This document shows positions 1 through 7,900 of a stretch of DNA of 64,000 bases, in pieces. This DNA comes from an uncultured Fastidiosipila sp. GTDB lineage: Bacteria > Bacillota > Clostridia > Saccharofermentanales > Fastidiosipilaceae. The number at the start of each line of letters is the position of its first letter. Position 1 is the stretch's first letter. The position numbers and the translations under genes were made by a program. The stretch spans positions 1 through 64,000 of the forward strand of contig CAMYAM010000003.1 of the NCBI GenBank assembly GCA_947253875.1. The letters are read 5' to 3'. A model generated the notes under the pieces. It was not told where the DNA came from, ran no database searches, and was given only the letters and a program-made list of their open reading frames with translations.

Positions 1-294
1 CAAGAAAGAGAAATTACAAGAGCTGAAGCTTTGAATGAAGGTAAACCTGAAAAAGTTGTAGATAAAATTGTTGAAGGTAGATTAGAAAAATTCTACGCAA
101 CAAATTGTTTACTAGAGCAAACTTATGTAAAAGACGAAGATAAAACAATCCAAGACCTATTAACAGAAAAAATTGCTGAAATTGGTGAGAATTTAGTTAT
201 CAGAAGATTTACTAGATACCAATTAGGTGAAGGTATTGAGAAAGAAGAAGTAGACTTCGCAGCAGAAGTTGCACAACAATTAGGTAATAAATAA
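1..294 (+). CDS. tsf: Elongation factor Ts, C-terminal part (5' end outside window)
   Basis: The window opens inside this gene; the last 97 codons read in frame from base 1 to a TAA stop. EF-Ts is the cytoplasmic nucleotide-exchange factor that recharges EF-Tu during translation. The visible part matches the conserved C-terminal block of the family, with [19 protein letters not shown] followed by [10 protein letters not shown], and it ends with the usual short tail. The following pyrH-frr order is the classic neighbourhood, so rpsB is expected just upstream (inference). A strong terminator follows directly, so this gene closes its transcription unit. Confidence 0.93.
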   Translation, partial: QEREITRAEALNEGKPEKVVDKIVEGRLEKFYATNCLLEQTYVKDEDKTIQDLLTEKIAEIGENLVIRRFTRYQLGEGIEKEEVDFAAEVAQQLGNK

Positions 295-317
295 TTATTT
301 AATTTAAATTTGATATC

Positions 318-351
318 AAGGCATCTCTTACAAAAAGAGATGCCTTTTTTG
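318..351 (+). terminator. Intrinsic terminator after tsf
   Basis: A perfect 12-bp inverted repeat, AAGGCATCTCTT at 318-329 and AAGAGATGCCTT at 335-346, encloses a 5-base loop and runs into a T tract. It separates tsf from pyrH. Confidence 0.93.
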
Positions 352-393
352 TGCAAAATATTTTTAATTAAAAACAATCAATTAACAGATATT

Positions 394-423
394 TTGTCTA
401 TTCTTTTATGGTAAGATTATATA
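394..423 (+). promoter_or_regulatory. Possible promoter of pyrH
   Basis: TTGTCT at 394-399 and TATATA at 418-423 are separated by 18 bases. They lie just downstream of the tsf terminator and about 23 bases before the pyrH start. Both boxes are imperfect; the position after a terminator is the main support. Confidence 0.35.
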
Positions 424-445
424 AGCAAACTAGTAGGAGTAAACT

Positions 446-1159
446 ATGAGTGATTTGAAATACAAAAGAATTTTACTTAAATTATCTGGAGAGGCATTAG
501 CTGGTAATTTAGGTAAGGGAATAGACTCAGATACTGTTAAGTCTATTATTGAAAGCGTTTGTGATCTATATGATTTAGGTGCTGAAATTGCAATTGTTGT
601 TGGTGGTGGTAACTTTTGGAGAGGCGTCCAGAATAACGATATCGACAGAGTTACTTCAGACCATATTGGGATGTTAGCAACATGCATGAATGCTCTCTAT
701 GTTTCTGATATGATCGAAAAACATAACAAGAAAACTAGAGTATTAGGAGCTATTGAAATGAAAGAGATTATGGAACCTTTCATTAGAAGAAGAGCTGTTA
801 GACATTTAGAAAAAGGTAGAATAGTTATTTTTGCATCTGGAACTGGTAATCCATATTTCTCAACAGATTCAGGAGCAGCGCTAAGAGCAGCAGAAATAGA
901 TGCTGATATTATATTTAAAGCGACCAATGTAGATGGAGTCTTCGATAAAGACCCTAATAAATTCTCTGACGCTAAACTATATAAACATGTTACTCACGAA
1001 GAAATTTTACAAAGTAATCTTAAAGTAATGGATGCAACAGCAGCTGCTTTATGTAGAGATAATGATATCGATATTGCAGTATTTAACTTATCTGATCCTC
1101 AAAATATAGTTAAATTAGCTCAAGGTGAAGATGTTAATGCAACATTAGTTACTAGTTAA
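446..1159 (+). CDS. pyrH: UMP kinase
   Basis: This 237-residue protein phosphorylates UMP to UDP with ATP in pyrimidine nucleotide synthesis and acts as a cytoplasmic hexamer. The amino-acid-kinase fold signatures are visible: LKLSGEAL at residues 11-18, VGGGNFWRG at 52-60, the SGTGNPYFSTDSGAALRA nucleotide/UMP site near 131-148, and DGVFDKDP near 163-170. Length is normal for the family. AGGAG at 435-439 sits six bases before the ATG, so the start is secure. It lies between tsf and frr as in most bacteria. Confidence 0.97.
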   Translation: MSDLKYKRILLKLSGEALAGNLGKGIDSDTVKSIIESVCDLYDLGAEIAIVVGGGNFWRGVQNNDIDRVTSDHIGMLATCMNALYVSDMIEKHNKKTRVLGAIEMKEIMEPFIRRRAVRHLEKGRIVIFASGTGNPYFSTDSGAALRAAEIDADIIFKATNVDGVFDKDPNKFSDAKLYKHVTHEEILQSNLKVMDATAAALCRDNDIDIAVFNLSDPQNIVKLAQGEDVNATLVTS

Positions 1160-1221
1160 ATTATTTTATAACCAATTACATAAAAGAGCATAAAAATAAA
1201 AAATAAACATGGAGGGAAATC

Positions 1222-1788
1222 ATGGCAGATTTTAATGTTAATGAAACAAAAGAATATGAAGATAGAATGCAAAAGAGTATAGAATATCTACAGGATGAAC
1301 TTAATAATATTCGTGCTGGTAGAGCAAATCCTAGAGTTCTTGACCAAATTTCTGTTGATTATTATGGAGTTTCAACTCCATTAAACCAGGTAGCTTCAAT
1401 TACAGTACCTGAACCAAGACAATTGTTAATTCAACCTTGGGACAAAACTCTTCTTGACGAAATCGAGAAAGCCATTTTAAACTCAGATCTAAGCTTGAAT
1501 CCAAACAATGATGGAGCAGCCTTGCGCTTGCACTTCCCAACTTTAACAGAGGAAAGACGTAGAGATTTGACTAAGCAAGTTGATAAGCTTGGAGAAGAAG
1601 CTAAAATTTCAATTCGTAATATTAGACGTGAATACTTAGATAAAGCTAAAAAAGCGGAAAAATCTTCTGACATTTCAGAGGATGAATTACGCTTAGCTGA
1701 AGAAAACATTCAAAATTTAACTGATAAATATACAGAAAAAGTAGATGAAAAAGTTAAATCTAAGAGTGAAGAGTTAATGGAAATTTAG
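1222..1788 (+). CDS. frr: Ribosome recycling factor
   Basis: This 188-residue protein works with EF-G to split post-termination ribosomes. The family core is clear: NNIRAGRANPRVLDQISVDY near residues 29-48, VPEPRQLLIQPWDK near 66-79, and the FPTLTEERRRDLTKQV segment near 105-120. The C-terminal part is the long three-helix bundle rich in Lys and Glu. A GGAGGG ribosome site lies six bases before the ATG. It follows pyrH by about 60 bases and is probably co-transcribed with it. Confidence 0.97.
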   Translation: MADFNVNETKEYEDRMQKSIEYLQDELNNIRAGRANPRVLDQISVDYYGVSTPLNQVASITVPEPRQLLIQPWDKTLLDEIEKAILNSDLSLNPNNDGAALRLHFPTLTEERRRDLTKQVDKLGEEAKISIRNIRREYLDKAKKAEKSSDISEDELRLAEENIQNLTDKYTEKVDEKVKSKSEELMEI

Positions 1789-1805
1789 TTTAACCTTACG
1801 GCATA

Positions 1806-1843
1806 TAATAAATTGCAGCTAATAATAAGGCTGCAATTTATTA
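1806..1843 (+). terminator. Inverted repeat after frr, likely terminator or attenuator
   Basis: A perfect 14-bp inverted repeat, TAATAAATTGCAGC at 1806-1819 and GCTGCAATTTATTA at 1830-1843, has a 10-base loop. No long T run follows, so termination may be partial and uppS may be read through. Confidence 0.55.
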
Positions 1844-1886
1844 TACTTAATTTTAAGCCAAGGGTATTAGTTGAAGGTATATAGTA

Positions 1887-2684
1887 TTGGAAAATCAAAA
1901 TAACTCTACATTTATTAAAATGGACAAATTAAACTCTAATCATGAACGAGTAGTATCTGATAATTTAGAGTCTTTTGATGATATCATTGTTCCAGAGCAT
2001 ATCGCTATGATAATGGACGGTAATGGTCGTTGGGCAAAGAAAAGAGGATTAAGCCGTTCAGAAGGTCACTTAGAAGGAGCTAAAACTTTATATTCCATAG
2101 TCAATTTTTCAAGAAGTATTAATTTGAAATACTTAACTGTGTATGCTTTTTCTACTGAAAATTGGCTCAGACCAAAGAGTGAAGTAAATTATTTAATGAC
2201 TTTGCTAAAAAGCATGTTCAATAAATATATTAAAGAAATTGTTGATGGTAATATTAGAGTCAGAATTTTAGGAGACAAGAACAATATTCCCAAAAATACT
2301 TTAAAAATTATCGAAAAAGCAGAAAAAGAGAGCGAAAACAATACTGGATTACAATTCATTATAGCTTTTAACTATGGTGGTCGTAGAGAAATTGCTAATG
2401 CTGCAAAAGAAATTGCTATTGCTTACAGAAATGGTGATATTAGTCTTGATGATATAAATGAAGAGAGTTTTCATAATTATCTATACTTACCAGATGTACC
2501 TGATCCTGACCTAATAATACGATCAAGCGGTGAGATGCGGATGTCAAATTTCTTACTCTGGCAATTAGCTTACTCAGAGTTTTGGGTTTCAGATATCCTT
2601 TGGCCAGATTTTAAACCAGAAAACCTAATAGAAGCTATTAGAGATTTTAATAATAGAGATAGACGTTATGGAGGAATCAAATAA
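1887..2684 (+). CDS. uppS: Isoprenyl transferase (undecaprenyl diphosphate synthase)
   Basis: This protein extends farnesyl diphosphate with isopentenyl units to make undecaprenyl diphosphate, the lipid carrier for cell-wall synthesis. Family motifs are intact: IAMIMDGNGRWAKKRG with the catalytic Asp at about residue 44, the FSTENWLRPKSEV block, and DPDLIIRSSGEMRMSNFLLW with the diphosphate-binding Arg and Ser. The chosen start is TTG at 1887, preceded by GAAGG at 1873-1877. An in-frame ATG at 1920 has no clear ribosome site, and both give an N-terminus longer than usual. The stop overlaps the cdsA ATG by one base. Confidence 0.95.
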   Translation: MENQNNSTFIKMDKLNSNHERVVSDNLESFDDIIVPEHIAMIMDGNGRWAKKRGLSRSEGHLEGAKTLYSIVNFSRSINLKYLTVYAFSTENWLRPKSEVNYLMTLLKSMFNKYIKEIVDGNIRVRILGDKNNIPKNTLKIIEKAEKESENNTGLQFIIAFNYGGRREIANAAKEIAIAYRNGDISLDDINEESFHNYLYLPDVPDPDLIIRSSGEMRMSNFLLWQLAYSEFWVSDILWPDFKPENLIEAIRDFNNRDRRYGGIK

Positions 2685-3643
2685 TGGATAATCCAATTAA
2701 TATACAAATAGATAATAAAAGATTTTCAACAGCTATAATTCTATTCTTAGTACTTAGTGTATTCTTAATTGCTTCCATTTGGGTAAGATGGATTTTCATT
2801 GCATTTTGTGTATTAGCACTTGTAATTATGACTGTTGAGTTGACAAACTCTCTTAGGAAAAATTTTAAACCATTGTACTATATCCCTATATTATTAAGTA
2901 GTCTTACGATGTTAGCTCCAACTATTACATGGTGGCAATATAGAGATTTAACTGATTGGTATCTTCTCAAGAATAGTAGTTTGCCTCTAGACAATAACTG
3001 GCAAACAAACTTTATTTGGCTATTAGCTTATGGAACTTTAACATTTGTTATAGCTTACATGTTGGTATCTACAATTAATGTTGTGATTAGAGTCGTAGTG
3101 AAAGGTCCTAATCATTTACCTCATGCAATTGCTGAAAATACAAGTGGTCTTTATGTAGCTATTCCTTTGGCTTCTATAGTATTATTCACCTTTGCTGTAC
3201 CAAATGGATTTATCTGGTTAATTTTAGCTTTAATTACTCCAATGATTGTAGACATTGCTGCATATACTACAGGTAAGTATTTTGGAAAAACTCATATGCT
3301 ACCAAAAGTTAGTCCACATAAAACCTGGGAAGGTTTCTGGGGTGGCACACTAGCAGGAACACTGTTTACTTGTATATACTTCATGATTTTCTTCACAGGC
3401 CAAGTGCCACTACAAGGAATTGGTAAGAGCAGTTTATTTGGTCTGATCGCAGGGTTAATTTTAAGTCTGAGTTCACAATTTGGTGATTGGCTAGCTTCAG
3501 GTTTGAAACGCTGGTGTGATCAAAAAGACTTTGGTGATATTCTTCCTGGTCATGGAGGTATTTTAGATAGAACTGATAGTATCGTTTTCTCAGTTCCAAC
3601 ATCTTTGTTATTAGCAATTGTCTTTTATCTTTTGAAGCACTAA
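2684..3643 (+). CDS. cdsA: Phosphatidate cytidylyltransferase
   Basis: This membrane enzyme makes CDP-diacylglycerol from phosphatidate and CTP, the branch point of phospholipid synthesis. The 319-residue protein has many hydrophobic spans and ends with the CdsA signature SGLKRWCDQKDFGDILPGHG followed by GILDRTDS. GGAGG inside the uppS tail at 2670-2674 serves as its ribosome site, and the ATG overlaps the uppS stop, so the two are translationally coupled. In most Clostridia dxr follows next; here rseP follows directly. Confidence 0.95.
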   Translation: MDNPINIQIDNKRFSTAIILFLVLSVFLIASIWVRWIFIAFCVLALVIMTVELTNSLRKNFKPLYYIPILLSSLTMLAPTITWWQYRDLTDWYLLKNSSLPLDNNWQTNFIWLLAYGTLTFVIAYMLVSTINVVIRVVVKGPNHLPHAIAENTSGLYVAIPLASIVLFTFAVPNGFIWLILALITPMIVDIAAYTTGKYFGKTHMLPKVSPHKTWEGFWGGTLAGTLFTCIYFMIFFTGQVPLQGIGKSSLFGLIAGLILSLSSQFGDWLASGLKRWCDQKDFGDILPGHGGILDRTDSIVFSVPTSLLLAIVFYLLKH

Positions 3644-3689
3644 TATCGCATCAATAAGATCTAATAATCTAGAACGGAGTTAAATAATA

Positions 3690-4994
3690 GTGAAAATTTT
3701 TGGCATAATAATTGGTTTGCTCATTTTAAGTTTAATTTTAATAATTCATGAAGCAGGACACTTTTTTATAGGACGTAAATTAGGATTTAAAGTAGTAGAA
3801 TTCAGTATATTCATGGGTCCAAGGCTATTATCTTGGGAAAGAAAAGGTGTTCGCTACTCAATTAAAGCTATTCCTCTTGGTGCATCTGTTGAATTTGCTG
3901 GCGAATATAGTGAAGAAGAGGGTTCTGATAAAAATATTGAGGGAAACTTTTTCTCGCAGGCAATATGGAAAAGAGCTTTAACTATGCTGGCAGGTCCCGG
4001 ATTTAACTTAATTGCAGCATTTTTAGCTTTTATATTACTGTTTTCTATCAATGGATTTTCCTCAACTAAAATTGATACTATAAGCAATAACAGTTTAGCT
4101 TACGCTGCTGGAATGCAAGCAGGTGAAACAATTTTAGAATTAAATGATTACAAAATTAATACAGATTTTGATTTAAGAATTTCATCAACTTTTATTGATC
4201 CAAAGGAAAACTTTACTATTAAAGCCAAAACTCCAGATGGAAACATTAAAACATATAATATTGAACCTAAAACTGAAAAAACTTACAAAATGGGAGTTCA
4301 ATTAAGCATAAATGAAGATAAGAGTCTTTCAATAGCGAAAATTGATAAAGATTTCAATCCTGATGCTAGTAAATTTGTTCTTGGCGATAAACTTATTGAT
4401 ATAGAAGGTGAAAAAATTACTTCTGACAACATGCAAGATCTATTGTATAAATATGGGGAAAAAGGATCAGTTAATGTTAAGTTACTGCGAGGTTCCAATA
4501 CAATTTCTCTCAATATAAAGTTGGCTGAAAGTGAAACCTTATTACCATTAGGTATAGAATTAGAGAAGAATAATAATGCTTTAGAAATTGTACCTCATTC
4601 ATTAAAATACATGTGGTCTTACACCAGGGGAACTGGAGCAATTTTAGGAAGGGTCATAACAGGTAATCTCCCAGCGAGTGACGCTCTAACTGGTCCTGTT
4701 GGTATTGTAAGCACTTTAGGTACAGTGGCCACTCAAGCAAGTGTCAATATTGGAATTAAACTTATGAATTTACTATCACTATTCGCTTCAATTTCATTAG
4801 CTCTTGGAATCGCAAATCTTATTCCAATTGTACCTATGGATGGTGGGCAATTAGCTTTATTACTTATAGAAAAAATTCGTGGTAAACGTTTGAGTGTTAA
4901 AGCAGAAAATATAATTACTATTATTGGTATAGTTGTTTTTATGTTATTGTTTATATTTGCATTAGGAATTGATATAGGAAGGATATTTAAGTAA
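3690..4994 (+). CDS. rseP: RIP metalloprotease RseP/RasP (site-2 protease)
   Basis: This 434-residue membrane protease cuts transmembrane segments such as anti-sigma factors and signal-peptide remnants. The zinc site HEAGH is at residues 20-24 in the first membrane span. A PDZ-type region occupies about residues 115-290. The second conserved motif NLIPIVPMDGGQLALL, carrying the third metal ligand Asp, lies in a late membrane helix. The start is GTG at 3690, with CGGAGT ten bases upstream. It lies 46 bases after cdsA and two bases before polC. Confidence 0.94.
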   Translation: MKIFGIIIGLLILSLILIIHEAGHFFIGRKLGFKVVEFSIFMGPRLLSWERKGVRYSIKAIPLGASVEFAGEYSEEEGSDKNIEGNFFSQAIWKRALTMLAGPGFNLIAAFLAFILLFSINGFSSTKIDTISNNSLAYAAGMQAGETILELNDYKINTDFDLRISSTFIDPKENFTIKAKTPDGNIKTYNIEPKTEKTYKMGVQLSINEDKSLSIAKIDKDFNPDASKFVLGDKLIDIEGEKITSDNMQDLLYKYGEKGSVNVKLLRGSNTISLNIKLAESETLLPLGIELEKNNNALEIVPHSLKYMWSYTRGTGAILGRVITGNLPASDALTGPVGIVSTLGTVATQASVNIGIKLMNLLSLFASISLALGIANLIPIVPMDGGQLALLLIEKIRGKRLSVKAENIITIIGIVVFMLLFIFALGIDIGRIFK

Positions 4995-4996
4995 AA

Positions 4997-7900
4997 ATGC
5001 TAAATGAAGAAAGAAATACTGGTGGCAAACAAACATTAGATATTTTGATCAATATTTTAGCTGAACAAAGCAATACTTTTCCTGTAAATAAATCTACAAA
5101 TAAATCTACTCTTAACTATGGATTAATAGAAAAGCTAAAAGAATGGTCCCATTCGATTAGTCGATTTGTTGTTTCCGGTAATTCTTGCAATATTTATATT
5201 AACTCTAATGGCAGTGTTGCTAGTGAAACATTAATAGCATGCGAAAAGGTTCTGACAAAATACTTAAAGGTCACTAATGTTAGCTTGTTTCTTGATTGCA
5301 AGAAAGATTTAATCAACTCAGATAATTTTTTATCTAATTTTCTGCCTTGGGCAGGAGAGTATCTAATTCATCAAGATTTTGCAGTATTTTCACTTTTGCT
5401 AAATGATATAAAAGCTAGATCAAAGTCCAATTTAATTCAGTTTAGTGTAAGCTCCGCTCAACGCAAGATTTTTAGTCCAGAGAACTGTAAATTAATAGAA
5501 GATTTTTATCTTAATAGATTGGGTATAGAAGTGCAATTAGACATCAATGTAGATAATAGAAAGGATTCTACAACTTCTTCATTTAATGATTTAAGAGAAG
5601 AGTCTTTTTACAATTTCACACGTGAACAATATAACCAAAGCATCGAAGAAGACTTATTAGCAGGTACCAAGAAAGTTATCCAAAAAGTTGATGAACATGG
5701 AGATTTAATTTCTGAAATTGTCGAAGTAAATATTTCTCCAAACGAAATTTCTTCAGAGACTGATGCCTCTAAAAAAGCTAGCAATTCAAGAAAAAATAAG
5801 AAAACACATGATAATTCAAAAGATAACAAAAAGAACTCATATAGAAGATCTCCTAATCATGTATATGGTAGATTAGATTCTAGACTTGAATTAATCAAAG
5901 ACTTACGTACTTTGGACTCAGAATCTGGTAGGGTAAGTGTCTATGGTAAAGTTGCATTTTATGAAGAGAAGCTTGTCAGTAATAATACTAGAGTTTTAAT
6001 CAAATTTGCTATCCATGGTGAATCTGGTGCATTAACTTGTCTTCTTTTCTTAAACGATCCCGCCCAAGCTGAAACTTTCCACGAAAAAGTCAAAAACGGA
6101 GTATACGTTCGAGCTGATTTAGATGTTAGTTATGATGGTAAGTTTACTAAGGATTTACAAGGTTTTGTTAGAGGTATTGAGCTTGTTGAAGGACCAGAAC
6201 CAAGAAGAGATAATGCCCCAGTAAAACGTGTGGAATTACATATGCATACAAACCTCAGTGAGCGTGATGGTATTAGTAGAACTCGTGATTTAGTTAACTT
6301 AGCCGATAGTTTCAATATGCCAGCTGTTGCAATTACTGATCACGGTGTTGTACAAGCATATCCTGAAGCTGCTGAGCAGTTATCTAAATTAAAGGCTAAA
6401 GGAAGTCAAATGAAACTGATCTATGGCTGTGAAATATATTTCATGGATGATGGTGACGCAGTTGCTTATGGCTTTAGAGATCTTGATATCGATGATAGAA
6501 TAGTTGATATTCGTCTTGTAACTACAGGTAGCAATACTAATACAGATAGAATATTAGCTTGTTATGCTCTGGAATTTGTACGTTCTGAGGGAAGTACAAC
6601 ATATGAAACTGGAAATAGTTTCATGACTTATTTTAATCCAGAAATTGATTTAGACCCTGAAATACTGGTGGAATTAAATATAAATAAAACTGACATAGAA
6701 AAAGCTCCTAAATCTTTGAAAGCAATATCTATGCTACATGATTTTATCGCTGATTCTGCTGTTACTTCTGAACAAGGACTGGATGTATTAGGTTTTTTAC
6801 GTTATGAAGCTTATAGAACACCTAACTACGACGATGCTAGAGACAAGTTTAATCCTACCTTTATAGATATTCCTTCTGTCAAGAGGATCTTTGCAGAAGA
6901 TCTAAGTGAGTTTGATAAAGAAGATCTTGAAGCCGGAACAAAAATTCCAACGGATTATCACAGCAATTATACTAGTGCGTTAACTTTTATTAAGGTTTGG
7001 GAAAAACATGATTTCATACCTTTAAGAGAATTAAATATCCTTGCTGGACAAGATAGCTTTGCTAAAGTTACTGAATACAAAAACAAACCATATCATGGAA
7101 TCATTTTGGTTCAAGATGTACTAGGATTATATAATCTTTATAGACTAATATCTGAATCCCATGTCAGATACTTCAAAAATCGTCCACGTATGCCTAAAAG
7201 CCTCATTAAATATCTTCGTCAAGGAATGTTCTTGGGAACGTCTTGTGAGGCTGGACAGGCTTTACGAAGAATTAGACAGATTTATATAGAGACAGAAGGT
7301 GACTTTGAAAAATCTAAAGAAATATTAAAAAATGATATAAATATTCAAGAAAAAATGGAAATTTATGATTATTTAGAAATTCAACCACTAGGAAACAACT
7401 TATTCATGCTGGATAAGCCTAATAACTATGTAGATAGCCTTGATGATATTATTAATTTAAATAAATTGGTACTTTATTTAGCTGAACTTTGCGGAAAAAT
7501 GGTTGTTGGTACTTGCGATGCTCACTTCTTAAATAAAGAAGATGTTATATATAGAGAAATTTTGCAGGCATCTGCAGGTTTTGATACTAATGAGAACCCA
7601 ACTGTACTTTATCTACGTACTACCGAAGAAATGCTAAAAGAATTTTATTATTTAGATGATGATTTAGCTTATGAAATTGTTGTCACAAATACTAATAAAA
7701 TTGCAGCACAAGTTAGTGATGAAATCTTGCCATTCCCACCAAGTAACTATCCACCTGAAATTGAAACTGCACCAGAGGAAATTAGATCTATCACTTGGAA
7801 TAGATGTAATGAACTATATGATGGTGAAAATGGAATTCCAGAAATTATCAAATCAAGGGTAGAGAGGGAGCTAAGTTCAATTATAGATAACGGTTTTAGT

